Source: JBBIMP01 sp037444305 | GTDB taxonomy: Bacteria > Acidobacteriota > UBA6911 | Reading direction: 5' to 3' | DNA length: 64,000 nucleotides | Assembly (NCBI GenBank): GCA_037444305.1 | Contig: JBBIMP010000023.1 | Coordinates: 14,955-78,954 of the forward strand | Part shown: positions 8,676-16,833 of the stretch, piece by piece | Numbering within the stretch: position 1 is the first letter of the stretch | How the letters are laid out: every line of letters begins with the position of its first letter | Translations under genes and position numbers: made by a program | Notes under the pieces: model-generated | Database searches by the model: none | What the model saw: only the letters and a program-made list of their open reading frames with translations | What the model was told of the DNA's origin: nothing

Positions 8676-10157
8676 ATGCGCATTGAATACCGGTCCCTGC
8701 ACTATTTTGACGCCGATTGCGATCTCCTCGCGTACGTCATCTTCGAGGATGCAAAGCCGAAAGATGCGTCCCTGCAACGACTGAACCGCAAGGCCGGCAA
8801 TCTGCCCGCCTCGCTGCTCGCCACGGGCGAATTCAAAGCCGAGCTGCACAAGACTTTTCTGCTCCACAGGCCGGCAGGGATGAAGGCCCGCAACCTGCTC
8901 CTGCTGGGGGGCGGTCCGCGGCAGGAGTTCGGCCTCGCCAGGCTCAGAGAGCTGGCGGGAAACGCCGCGCGCAACGCCCGCAGGGCAGGGTGCCGGCGGG
9001 TTGCCTTCCTTCTTCCCCAGGGCCTCCCGCCCGCCGACTGCGCGCGCGTGGCTGCCGAAGGGGCGTTGTATGGAAACTACGAGCCGGACGCCTACAAGAC
9101 CAACGACAAAAAGACGCGGGAAGTCGAAGAATACGTTCTTCTGCTGGAAAAGGGCGGCAAGGCCGAGGAGCTCGCGGCTGCCATCGGGAAGGGCTGCATC
9201 GTCGGGAGCGCCACCAACCTCGCCCGCAATCTGGCCAATGACCCGGCCAATATCCTGACCCCGACGCGCCTGGCGGAGATCGCGGTCGTGGAAGGCAGGC
9301 AGGCGGGGCTCAAGGTGGAGGTCCTGGAGCGCGAGGAGATGGAGAAGCTGGGAATGAACACGCTGCTCGCCGTCAGCCGCGGCAGCGACGAACCGCCCAA
9401 GCTGATCGTGCTCGAGATCCCCGGAGAGAAAAAGAGCCAAAAGACGCCGCTCGTCGCGCTGCTCGGCAAGGGCGTGACCTTCGACAGCGGCGGAATATCC
9501 CTGAAGCCCGGCGAGAAGATGGAGGAAATGAAGGCCGACATGGCCGGCGGCGCGGCCGTCCTGGGCGCCATGATCGCGCTCGCGCGCCTGGGGACGAAAA
9601 AGCCCGTCATCGGCCTGATCCCCGCGGTTGAAAACCTGCCGAGCGGAAAGGCGACAAAGCCGGGTGACGTGGTGAAGTCCCTCCTCGGCAAGACCGTCGA
9701 GATCATCAACACGGATGCGGAAGGCCGGCTGATCCTCGCGGACGCGATCGCCTACGCGCGCCGCCGCGGGGCCACGCAGCTCGTCGACGTCGCCACCCTT
9801 ACGGGAGCAGTAATCATCGCCCTCGGGAAGGTGAACGCCGGGATGATGGGCACGGACCAGAAGACCCTCGACAGGCTGCGCACTAACTGCAGCATCACGG
9901 GCGAGAAGATGTGGCAACTCCCGCTCGACAAGGAATACCGCAAGGAACTGGAGAGCGAAGTCGCAGACATCAAAAACGTCGGCCCCCGCTGGGGCGGCGC
10001 GATCACAGCCGCGAAGTTCCTGGAGGAATTTGCCGAGGACACGCCGTGGGTCCACCTGGATATCGCCGGCATGGACCTGGACCACGACGAGCGGCCTTAT
10101 GCCGCAAAGGGAGCCACGGGCTTTGGTGTGCGAACCCTCGTTCAGCTCCTGGTTTAA
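8676..10157 (+). CDS. pepA: leucyl aminopeptidase (M17)
   Basis: A 493-residue cytosolic dizinc/dimanganese aminopeptidase that removes N-terminal residues from peptides. The C-terminal catalytic domain carries GKGVTFDSGGISLKPGEKMEEMKADMAGGAA (metal-binding Lys and Asp) and the family signature NTDAEGRLILADA with catalytic Arg. The N-terminal macro-like domain is divergent, as usual in M17. The start at 8676 follows GGGAGAGACAA by a few bases. Some M17 members also bind DNA, but nothing in the sequence indicates that here. Confidence 0.94.
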   Translation: MRIEYRSLHYFDADCDLLAYVIFEDAKPKDASLQRLNRKAGNLPASLLATGEFKAELHKTFLLHRPAGMKARNLLLLGGGPRQEFGLARLRELAGNAARNARRAGCRRVAFLLPQGLPPADCARVAAEGALYGNYEPDAYKTNDKKTREVEEYVLLLEKGGKAEELAAAIGKGCIVGSATNLARNLANDPANILTPTRLAEIAVVEGRQAGLKVEVLEREEMEKLGMNTLLAVSRGSDEPPKLIVLEIPGEKKSQKTPLVALLGKGVTFDSGGISLKPGEKMEEMKADMAGGAAVLGAMIALARLGTKKPVIGLIPAVENLPSGKATKPGDVVKSLLGKTVEIINTDAEGRLILADAIAYARRRGATQLVDVATLTGAVIIALGKVNAGMMGTDQKTLDRLRTNCSITGEKMWQLPLDKEYRKELESEVADIKNVGPRWGGAITAAKFLEEFAEDTPWVHLDIAGMDLDHDERPYAAKGATGFGVRTLVQLLV

Positions 10158-10192
10158 CCACGCTTCCTGTCTTTGTGACTCCGGGAAGGAAA

Positions 10193-10290
10193 GCCGTATT
10201 GAAGGGATACGGCAAACGGAAGCCGCGAACGAAAGTGAGCGGTCAAGCGGCCCAATCGAGTTATGCGATCCGTCGCTGCCGCTCCGCTCC
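10193..10290. repeat. dispersed ~90-bp intergenic repeat, copy 1
   Basis: It starts GCCGTATTGAAGGGATACGG, which folds as a 7-bp stem with a 7-nt loop, continues through GCCGCGAACGAAAGTGAGCGGT and ends around CCGTCGCTGCCGCTCCGCTCC. A second copy with the same order of blocks is at 31524-31610. The first 50 bp of the two copies differ at about six positions. It occupies the gap between pepA and the next gene. Confidence 0.7.
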
Positions 10291-10349
10291 TGTGGAACTA
10301 CTTTGCGCCTGCAAAAGATAGTGCGGACAGGCAGTACAAAAGCCCTGTG

Positions 10350-10946
10350 CTACTCGATGACAACCGGTCCGCTTGCCTGCGCCGGCCGACGATGGAAGCC
10401 GACAGTCTCTTCGTAGGCCGCCGCTATCGCGGCCGCTGAAACCGGGATCGTGATCAGGAGGCCGACGCCCAGGAGCAGCAGCCCGACGAAATTGAGCAGC
10501 AGGAGGAGGACCGCGAAGAGCATGTATCCCAGGAGATCCTTGAGCACCAGCTTTCTGCTCGCCTCCATCGCGTCCCAGAAGGGCAGGTTCCGGTCCTCGA
10601 GGAAAATGTAGGAGAAGAGATAGAGGGCGGTGACGATCAGCGCGGGAAACACGCAAAGGACCAGGCCCGCCAGAGTGAAGGCCGCCACCAGGATATGGAC
10701 CAGGAAGGCATCCACGAACTTGCCGAATCCGGCAAAAAGGTCCATCAGGTCGGTGCGACCCTCAAGCATCCGGCGCCTCACGGCCAGGAACATCCCTGAG
10801 GCGAGCGGCCCCGCCACCACGAACGCCCCGACGCTCACGAGCGCAACGGCCACCAGCGCGATGAGCACGAAGTTGCCGATGTCCGCTTTCACAATCCGCC
10901 AGCCCATCCCGATCCACCGTCCCGGCGTCACGGCTGCGTTGACCAT
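10350..10946 (-). CDS. multi-pass membrane protein, unknown function
   Basis: A 198-residue hydrophobic protein with about four transmembrane segments (roughly residues 25-55, 86-120, 134-158 and 160-178). The start MVNAAVTPGRWIGMGWRIVKADIGNFVLIALVAV resembles small integral membrane proteins in which an amphipathic segment precedes paired helices. No catalytic motif is visible. It starts 45 nt after the pdxA stop on the same strand and may be the last gene of an hfq-like/pdxA transcript. No function is assigned. Confidence 0.8.
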   Translation of the reverse strand: MVNAAVTPGRWIGMGWRIVKADIGNFVLIALVAVALVSVGAFVVAGPLASGMFLAVRRRMLEGRTDLMDLFAGFGKFVDAFLVHILVAAFTLAGLVLCVFPALIVTALYLFSYIFLEDRNLPFWDAMEASRKLVLKDLLGYMLFAVLLLLLNFVGLLLLGVGLLITIPVSAAAIAAAYEETVGFHRRPAQASGPVVIE

Positions 10947-10991
10947 CTGATCCTCCTTTGACTCACAATCGTGAATACGAACCGGCGGGAA

Positions 10992-12032
10992 CTAAAGTTC
11001 AGAAGCCTTTGCCAGTCGCAGCGCCCAGCGCACGGCCGCGACCAGGCCGTCCGCGCGCGCCGTGCCCCTGCCGGCGATATCGTAAGCCGTCCCGTGGTCG
11101 ACCGACGTACGCACGAAAGGCAGCCCGAGCGTCGCATTGACCGCCGCGCCGAAGCCGAGCAGCTTGACCGGCGCGAGCCCCTGATCGTGATACATGGCCA
11201 GGACGACGTCGAACTCCCCCTGCTCTGCACGGTGAAAAACGGTGTCGCCCGGCAACGGCCCGGTGATCTCCACGCCGGGATGGCCGGAGGAGGTCCTGCG
11301 GATGGCCGGCTCTATCTTCCGCTCTTCCTCCAGGCCCATGATGCCGCCCTCTCCCGCGTGAGGATTCAGCCCCGCGACCGCGATGCGGCGGCAGGGCAGC
11401 CCCAGCCGTGGAAACGCCTCGACAATGATCTGCAGTTTCTCGCAGATCAGGTCTTCCGTAATCCTGTCCGCCACTTCCCGCAGGGGAACATGCGTGGTCG
11501 CCAGGACCACCTTCAACCTGTCGGTGAGAAAGGCCATGGCCACGCGCTTCGCCCCGGCCAAGTGGGCCAGGAACTCGGTGTGTCCCGGAAAAGGATGGCC
11601 GGCCATCTGCAGGAAGCGCTTGTTCAACGGGCCCGTGACCACGGCCTGCAGCCATCCCCGGGCGCAGGCCGCGACACACTCGATGATGTTGCGCGCCGCG
11701 GCTTCTCCCGAGGCCCGCGACCCTTCCCCCGTCCGGATCTGCTCCCGGGTTGCCGGCACGCGCACGATGCCTCTCTCGGGCAATTCGCGGGCGGCCATGC
11801 CCAGGTCCCCGGGCGAGAGTACCTCGAGCAGCCAGGGCAGCTCGAGGAGGCGGGCCCTGTCCCGCAGAACTTCTTCGTCGCCGAAAAGGAGGAGCTTGCA
11901 GACGCCGCGCAGCGCCGGATCGGAGGCGGCTTTCAGCGACACCTCGGGGCCGATGCCGGCAGGGTCTCCGGTCGTGATACCGATAACGGGCAGGCTATGT
12001 GCGGGGAGTGTTGGCAAGTGCGCTCTCGCCAT
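10992..12032 (-). CDS. pdxA: 4-hydroxythreonine-4-phosphate dehydrogenase
   Basis: A 346-residue NAD-dependent, metal-requiring dehydrogenase of the DXP-dependent pyridoxal phosphate pathway. It begins with the family hallmark GITTGDPAGIGPEVSLKA near residue 18, has GPLNKRFLQMAGHPFPGHTEFLA (substrate and metal His), LTTHVPL-type and GLNPHAGEGG motifs, and YHDQGLAPVKLLGFGAAVNATLGLPFVRTSVDHGTA at the C-terminus. Length is normal. The hfq-like gene ends 68 nt upstream on the same strand. The ATG at 12032 gives a short extra N-terminus of about 14 residues; a later start is possible. Confidence 0.95.
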   Translation of the reverse strand: MARAHLPTLPAHSLPVIGITTGDPAGIGPEVSLKAASDPALRGVCKLLLFGDEEVLRDRARLLELPWLLEVLSPGDLGMAARELPERGIVRVPATREQIRTGEGSRASGEAAARNIIECVAACARGWLQAVVTGPLNKRFLQMAGHPFPGHTEFLAHLAGAKRVAMAFLTDRLKVVLATTHVPLREVADRITEDLICEKLQIIVEAFPRLGLPCRRIAVAGLNPHAGEGGIMGLEEERKIEPAIRRTSSGHPGVEITGPLPGDTVFHRAEQGEFDVVLAMYHDQGLAPVKLLGFGAAVNATLGLPFVRTSVDHGTAYDIAGRGTARADGLVAAVRWALRLAKASEL

Positions 12033-12100
12033 TCGACGGATTTTTTGCTCCGCCGGTGCGTCCGCGGAAATGCCGGCCGATCACCGGCCGGCGCCGGTGC

Positions 12101-12427
12101 TTACTCGAGATCTACCTCATCCGGCTCCTGGTCCTCGTTCTGCTTGTACATGTACTTGATGCTGTGCTTCAGGATGAGAAGATTGGGTCCGTCCTGACGA
12201 TGTACCTTGATGCAGTTCCTGTCGTACCACTCGATGGCCCCCCGGATCTCCTCGCCGTCGATCAGCTTGACGACCATGGGAGTCTTCGCAGCCATCTGCT
12301 TGATGTAGTAATAGTTTTCCGCGTTGGTAACCTCAGGGGGAACGCGCTTCCTCGGCGTGGCACCGTAGCGCGGCATCTGATCCTTGATTTCCGAAAGGCT
12401 GGGGCGGATCAGTTTTCGATTTACCAT
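12101..12427 (-). CDS. Hfq-like Sm-fold RNA-binding protein with N-terminal extension
   Basis: A 108-residue protein. Residues 36-95 fit the Hfq/Sm fold: NAENYYYIKQMAAKTPMVVK, LIDGEEIRGAIEWYDRNCIKV (Sm1-like) and LLILKHSIKYMYKQ, where KHSI corresponds to the Hfq Sm2 YKHAI motif. In contrast to classic Hfq, about 35 residues (MVNRKLIRPSLSEIKDQMPR onward) precede the fold, and the tail is acidic. Hfq hexamers chaperone small RNA-mRNA pairing; that role here is an inference from the fold. The gene leads a minus-strand group with pdxA. Confidence 0.75.
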   Translation of the reverse strand: MVNRKLIRPSLSEIKDQMPRYGATPRKRVPPEVTNAENYYYIKQMAAKTPMVVKLIDGEEIRGAIEWYDRNCIKVHRQDGPNLLILKHSIKYMYKQNEDQEPDEVDLE

Positions 12428-12576
12428 GTGGGGTTCCTTCCAGGTTCGCTAATATAAGACCAACTTACCGAAACAACCGCGCGCACTCCATCGAGCATCT
12501 CTCGTACTGGGAAAGGGTGTGTCAAGAGCTATGCCGGAAGCCGATTTACTGCGCATACTATATTAGGCGTCCTTTT

Positions 12577-12605
12577 TTGACAAGGCATTTTTAATGGGAT
12601 AAATT
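12577..12605 (+). promoter_or_regulatory. sigma70 promoter of the TPR gene
   Basis: TTGACA at 12577-12582 and TAAATT at 12600-12605 are separated by 17 bp in an AT-rich pocket. The ATG at 12674 would have a leader of about 60 nt. Confidence 0.75.
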
Positions 12606-12673
12606 TTACCAAAGATTGATTTTTCGGCGGATCCGGGGCCTGCCGCAGAGACGGACCCGGAGGGGAGATTGGG

Positions 12674-13132
12674 ATGCCGCGGTTGGCGAGAATCACGAGT
12701 CTGGCGGTTTATTTCTCGTTTGTTTTCCTTCTTCCGGGACTGGCGCAATCGCGTCCCCAGAAGCCCGTCCTGATCAGGGACACGGGCAAGGCGGAGGGAA
12801 AGGAGGACGAGGAAGCCGCAAAGGCGAAAGTTTACAATCCGATGCTGGCCGAGAAAAACGTCAAGGTCGGCAATTTCTATTTCAAGAAGAAAAACTACAC
12901 CGCCGCCATCCAGCGCTATCTCGAAGCACTCGAATTCCAGCCCAACCGCATCGAGGCCTACGAGGCGCTCGGCAAAGCCTACGAGAAGAACAACGAGCCC
13001 GAGAAGGCGCTGGCTGTCTACAGGGACTTCATCGAGAAATACCCGGCCTCGCCCAAGGCGCCCGCTTTCAAATCCCAGGCCGCGAAACTGGAAAAGAAGC
13101 TTTCCCAGGCGAAGAAGCCCGGCGCTTCCTGA
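12674..13132 (+). CDS. small secreted TPR protein
   Basis: A 152-residue protein with a signal peptide (residues 1-25, ending LLPGLAQS) and about two tetratricopeptide repeats: NVKVGNFYFKKKNYTAAIQRYLEALEFQPN and EAYEALGKAYEKNNEPEKALAVYRDFIEKYP. The tail is Lys-rich. It resembles the small TPR assembly factors of the outer-membrane BamD/YfgM class in size and repeat form, but is not one I can name. It has its own promoter and is convergent with holB, 61 nt away. Confidence 0.8.
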   Translation: MPRLARITSLAVYFSFVFLLPGLAQSRPQKPVLIRDTGKAEGKEDEEAAKAKVYNPMLAEKNVKVGNFYFKKKNYTAAIQRYLEALEFQPNRIEAYEALGKAYEKNNEPEKALAVYRDFIEKYPASPKAPAFKSQAAKLEKKLSQAKKPGAS

Positions 13133-13193
13133 CAATCGGCCCGCCTCCCCGGATTCTCCCCGCAAAGCTGCTTGCCGCTTTCCGCAAGTCCGG

Positions 13194-14186
13194 TCACGCG
13201 CACCGGCCGGTTTCGGAAAGGAAGAGCGCCTCCAGTGCCATCTGGCGGTTCAGGTTCAGGTGCAGTCCGCCCCGCAGGATCCTGACCGCCTTGATCAGCG
13301 ACAGCAGCCGCTCCCTGGGAGTCTCCGCCGACAGCCGGAGCAAAGCCTCCGCGATATCGGGCTGGCGCATCCGTTCGCGCGCGGTCCCGGCATAATAAAC
13401 GTCCTGCAGCAGCGCTTCCACCAGGTCCAGCCACGCCCCAAACGAGTCCTTGTCCTTGGCGACAGCCTCCGCCAGCGGATTGAAATCCACCAGGCCCCGG
13501 CGCCGCAGGATCATCGAGACAAACTGGAATGCTTTTTCGCGGAGCTGCCTGTAGCGTTCGAGATCGAAATTCAAGGCAGCCGCGAGGCTGCCGCCACTGA
13601 AAGCAGCCGCAAGGCGCGCTGTCTCTTTGGCCCTCCCTTCGCGCAGGAGGTGCGCCTCGATCGCCTGCGGCGGGATCCCGCCGAAGCGCAGCAACTGGGA
13701 TCGGGAGCAAATCGTCCCGAGAAGCATGTAGGGCCGGGTGGTGACCAGGATGAGGATGGTCCGGCTCGGGGGCTCCTCGAGGGTCTTCAGCAAGCTGTTG
13801 GCGCCTTCCAGCCTCATCCGGTCCGCCTCATCGAAAACCACTACCCGCCGTCTCGCTTCGAACGGTTGGAAGGCGATCTCGCCGATCACGGCCCGGACCT
13901 GGTCTATTTTTATGTAGGCCCCGTCCGGCTCGACGATGCGCACGTCAGGGTGGCTCCCCGCGCCGATTTTCCTGCACGAAGCACAGGCCCCGCAGATTTC
14001 TCCCCTGCTGTCCCCAAGACAGTTGAGGCTCTGCGCGAGCAGAAGCGCGAGGGTCTTCTTCCCCACGCCGTCGGGACCCGCGAAGATCATCGCGTGCGGC
14101 AGGCGGTCCTGTTCCAGGGCGCGGCGCAACACTTCTATGCAGTGCCTGTTGCCGAGAAACGCATCAAAGTTCACGGGGATGGTCAT
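13194..14186 (-). CDS. holB: DNA polymerase III delta-prime subunit
   Basis: A 330-residue clamp-loader subunit that helps load the sliding clamp. It shows HAMIFAGPDGVGKKTLALLLAQ (P-loop, residues 30-51), the four-cysteine zinc module C...CGACASC, the VVVFDEADRM Walker B and LLKTLEEPPSRTILILVTTRP sensor region. The start at 14186 overlaps the tmk stop as TAATG, indicating coupling; a start 24 nt upstream would lie inside tmk. tmk-holB adjacency is a widespread arrangement. Confidence 0.92.
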   Translation of the reverse strand: MTIPVNFDAFLGNRHCIEVLRRALEQDRLPHAMIFAGPDGVGKKTLALLLAQSLNCLGDSRGEICGACASCRKIGAGSHPDVRIVEPDGAYIKIDQVRAVIGEIAFQPFEARRRVVVFDEADRMRLEGANSLLKTLEEPPSRTILILVTTRPYMLLGTICSRSQLLRFGGIPPQAIEAHLLREGRAKETARLAAAFSGGSLAAALNFDLERYRQLREKAFQFVSMILRRRGLVDFNPLAEAVAKDKDSFGAWLDLVEALLQDVYYAGTARERMRQPDIAEALLRLSAETPRERLLSLIKAVRILRGGLHLNLNRQMALEALFLSETGRCA

Positions 14187-14827
14187 TACGCCCTGCCGAG
14201 GAAGAACCACTCATCGAGCAGCGGCCGGATTCGCGAAAATACCTCCTCGGGGCTTCCCGCCGCGTCGATCACGTGGATCCGTTGAGGGAATTTCCTTGCC
14301 AGACGGAGGTAGGCGCGCCTGACCTCCAGATGAAACGAGAGTTCCTCCGCCTCGAAGCGCCCTTCGAGGGCGGCAGTTCCTCCCAGGGCGTTGCGCGCCC
14401 GCGCCCGCGCCACTCCTTCCGCCGCCTCCAGGTCCAGGAGGATGGTCTTGTCGGGTTCCGGAATCCGCAGGATGGCGGCCAGCCGGTCGATGGTTTCCAG
14501 CGGCACCCCCCGCGCCGCCCCCTGGTAGGCCCTCGTGGCGTCATGGTACCTGTCGGAGAGCACCGTGACGCCGCTCTCCAGCGCGGGCTGGACCACCTGC
14601 CGGAGGTGTTCGCACCTGTCGGCCAGGTAGAGCAGAAGCTCGCTCATGGCATCGCGGGCCGGACCCTCCGATCCCAGCAGAACCCGCCGCACCGCCCGCC
14701 CGAACTCGGTTCCACCGGGTTCGCGCGTCAGAAGGCATTCGATGCCGCGATCCGCCAGGTGTCTTTCGGCCATTCCGATCTGCAGGCTCTTTCCCGAGCC
14801 TTCTATCCCTTCGAAAGTGATGAACAT
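14186..14827 (-). CDS. tmk: thymidylate kinase
   Basis: A 213-residue kinase that phosphorylates dTMP to dTDP. It has the P-loop FEGIEGSGKS at residues 4-13, the DR-box TREPGGTEFGRAVR, and LSDRYHDATRAYQG, followed by the lid region with Arg residues. Length and motif order match bacterial Tmk. It is first of a tmk-holB pair and divergent from yggS with about 210 bp between. Confidence 0.95.
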   Translation of the reverse strand: MFITFEGIEGSGKSLQIGMAERHLADRGIECLLTREPGGTEFGRAVRRVLLGSEGPARDAMSELLLYLADRCEHLRQVVQPALESGVTVLSDRYHDATRAYQGAARGVPLETIDRLAAILRIPEPDKTILLDLEAAEGVARARARNALGGTAALEGRFEAEELSFHLEVRRAYLRLARKFPQRIHVIDAAGSPEEVFSRIRPLLDEWFFLGRA

Positions 14828-14897
14828 TCCGGGTCCCTTGCCTGGGAGCGCAAAGAAATCTAGAATTCGAAAATTGAACCGGGAATCACGAGGTTAG

Positions 14898-14990
14898 CAC
14901 AGAGAGACGGCCCGGTTGCCAACAAAAGCGTTTCATCGAGGCCGCGGAGAAAATATGAACCGTCCTGCCAGTTCCCCGCGCCTCTCTGTG
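14898..14990. repeat. degenerate inverted repeat between tmk and yggS
   Basis: CACAGAGAG at 14898-14906 and CTCTCTGTG at 14982-14990 are exact inverted copies about 75 nt apart, and the right side continues GTTCCGAGG. The CTCTCTGTGGTTC block also occurs in the spacer of the repeat at 5193-5304, so this looks like a decayed member of the same family. Confidence 0.5.
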
Positions 14991-15040
14991 GTTCCGAGGC
15001 GGTTCCTGCTGTCCCCAAACAGCCCAGGCGGCGAGGTCCT

Positions 15041-15733
15041 GTGACAGACCCGGCAACCAACTTGCACACCGTTCGAGCCCAGATCGAGGCTGCCGTCTCC
15101 GCGTGCGGCCGGAAGCCCGGTTCGGCAACCCTGCTCGCCATCACCAAGACCTTTCCCGTGGACGTGATATCGGCGGCCATCGCCGCCGGCCAGCGCCGCT
15201 TCGGCGAAAACAGGGTCCAGGAGGCCGAGGACAAGATCCGCCATTTCAAGGACACGCCCGGACTGGAATGGCACCTGGTCGGCCACCTCCAGTCCAACAA
15301 GGCGCGCCGGGCCGCCGAGCTCTTCGACGTAATCCACTCCGTCGACAGTCTGAAGCTGGCGCGCAGGCTCAGCGATGCCTGCGTTTCCCTGGAAAAGACC
15401 GTCTCCGTTTTCATCCAGGCAGACCTCGCGCACGAAGCGACCAAGTTCGGCCTGGACGCAGGCCGGGTGCCGGAACTCGTCGACGACCTCCTCGGCCTTC
15501 CCGGCCTCCGCCTGGACGGACTGATGACCATCCCGCCTTTTTTCGAAGATCCGGAAGAGACGCGCCCGTTTTTCGCCAGGCTCCGGGAGCTGAGAGAAAC
15601 CCTGGAAGCGCGCCGCCCGGGCTGCCTCGGGGCCGGCCACCTCTCCATGGGAATGACCCACGACTTCGAGGTCGCGATTCAGGAGGGCGCCACGATTCTC
15701 CGCATCGGGACGGCCCTCTTCGGGGAGCGCTGA
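15041..15733 (+). CDS. YggS-family PLP-binding protein (PLP homeostasis protein)
   Basis: A 230-residue single-domain TIM-barrel PLP protein of the YggS/PROSC family, which buffers pyridoxal phosphate. It shows LLAITKTFPVDVISAAIAAGQRRFGENRVQEAEDK with the PLP-lysine in AITK, EWHLVGHLQSNKARRA, and the C-terminal LSMGMTHDFEVAIQEGATILRIGTALFG that binds the phosphate. The start is GTG at 15041; an AGG precedes it. YggU follows one base after the stop region, matching the frequent yggS-yggU pairing. Confidence 0.93.
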   Translation: MTDPATNLHTVRAQIEAAVSACGRKPGSATLLAITKTFPVDVISAAIAAGQRRFGENRVQEAEDKIRHFKDTPGLEWHLVGHLQSNKARRAAELFDVIHSVDSLKLARRLSDACVSLEKTVSVFIQADLAHEATKFGLDAGRVPELVDDLLGLPGLRLDGLMTIPPFFEDPEETRPFFARLRELRETLEARRPGCLGAGHLSMGMTHDFEVAIQEGATILRIGTALFGER

Positions 15734-15734
15734 A

Positions 15735-16049
15735 GTGGGCAGCCGCCGGTTCATCGTGGAGTCGGACAGAGGGCTGGAGATGGTGATTCACGTGCAGCCG
15801 CGGGCGCATCGGACGGAATGTGCCGGTCTGCACGGGAGCGCACTGAAGCTCCGCATCGCTGCGCCGCCCGTGGCTGATGCGGCAAACCGGGCGCTCCTGG
15901 AGTTCATCGCCGAGCGGCTGGGCATCGCCCGCGCCCGCGTCCGCATACTCGTCGGAGAGAAATCGCGCACGAAGAAGATTGCCCTTAAGGGGATGGGGCT
16001 GGCGGAGTTTGTGTCGAAAGTTCCGGGTGCAGACCACTTCAACGGATGA
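15735..16049 (+). CDS. YggU/DUF167 family protein
   Basis: A 104-residue small alpha/beta protein of the DUF167 family. The conserved core is VHVQPRAHRTECAGLHGSALKLRIAAPPVADAANRALLEFIAERLG followed by VRILVGEKSRTKKIALKG. The function is unknown. The GTG at 15735 lies one base after the yggS stop. Its stop overlaps a possible ATG at 16046 of the Crp/Fnr gene. Confidence 0.88.
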   Translation: MGSRRFIVESDRGLEMVIHVQPRAHRTECAGLHGSALKLRIAAPPVADAANRALLEFIAERLGIARARVRILVGEKSRTKKIALKGMGLAEFVSKVPGADHFNG

Positions 16050-16072
16050 TCGGAGGTCGGAGTCATTCAACC

Positions 16073-16750
16073 ATGCAGACGGAAAAATATCTCAAAGGCA
16101 GCCACCTGGGGGCCGGGCTCAACCCAACGGAGCTCGCCGCGCTCACGGCGATCGCCCGCACGAAGACCGTGACCAAGGGATCGATCCTCTTCATGGAAGG
16201 GGAAAAGGCCGAGGGTCTTTTCGTCCTGTTGAAGGGGATGCTCCGGATCTACAAGTCGGCTGCGTCGGGCAGGGAATATACGATCCACAGGATTCAGCCC
16301 GGGCAGATGTTCGCCGAGGCGGCCGTGTTTCACGTCGGCCGTTTTCCGGCCAACTGCGCCGCCCTGGAGGATTCCCTCGTCGCCTTTTTCCCCAAGGAGC
16401 GGTTCGCCGCGCTCATCGAGAAATCCCCGCAGATCTCGCTGAAAATCATCGCATCTCTCTCCAGGTTTCTGCGCGACTACAACCAGCAGGTGGAGAACCT
16501 CTCGCTGAAGGAAGTTCCCGCCCGCATCGCCTCCTACCTGCTGCGCGAATCCGAACGGCTCGATTCGCCGAGCATCGACCTGGAGATATCCAAGGCGGAA
16601 CTGGCCAGGGGGCTGGGCACCATCAGCGAGACTTTTTCCCGCTCGCTGAAAAAACTCAAGGAGCTGCGGGTGATCAAGGTGGACCGCAACCGGATCACCA
16701 TCCTGGATGAAGACCGCCTGGCCGACATCGCAGACGGTGAAAAAAGCTGA
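16073..16750 (+). CDS. Crp/Fnr-family transcription regulator
   Basis: A 225-residue regulator with an N-terminal cyclic-nucleotide-type beta-roll (residues 25-115), a long dimer helix (about 120-145) and a C-terminal HTH. The recognition helix GTISETFSRSLKKL has Glu186, Ser189 and Arg190 spaced as in FNR (E-x2-SR), which favours TTGA half sites. There is no N-terminal cysteine cluster (only Cys95), so it is not an oxygen-sensing FNR; a heme or NO sensor of the Dnr/HcpR kind is more likely. A TTGAC-N4-GTCAA palindrome starts 4 bp after the stop. The ATG at 16073 has GGAG 10 nt upstream; 16046 is an alternative start overlapping yggU. Confidence 0.88.
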   Translation: MQTEKYLKGSHLGAGLNPTELAALTAIARTKTVTKGSILFMEGEKAEGLFVLLKGMLRIYKSAASGREYTIHRIQPGQMFAEAAVFHVGRFPANCAALEDSLVAFFPKERFAALIEKSPQISLKIIASLSRFLRDYNQQVENLSLKEVPARIASYLLRESERLDSPSIDLEISKAELARGLGTISETFSRSLKKLKELRVIKVDRNRITILDEDRLADIADGEKS

Positions 16751-16753
16751 CCC

Positions 16754-16767
16754 TTGACGCAAGTCAA
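16754..16767 (+). promoter_or_regulatory. FNR/HcpR-type operator with class II promoter for the ferredoxin gene
   Basis: TTGACGCAAGTCAA is a perfect TTGAC-N4-GTCAA palindrome. Its centre is 41.5 bp from a predicted start at about 16802, and TATCGT at 16790-16795 stands at -10. This is the class II activator geometry. An identical half-site pair is at 24945-24958. Confidence 0.7.
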
Positions 16768-16833
16768 GGAATCCGCATTTGCCGTCCGGTATCGTTGGAG
16801 CCGAAAGCTGGACTCAACGAAAAGGAGCGAGGT

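Noticed and set aside
8070..10085. 671-codon open frame on the minus strand opposite smpB and pepA
   Set aside because: It is the reverse-strand shadow of two well-supported genes in GC-rich DNA; no family motif is present.
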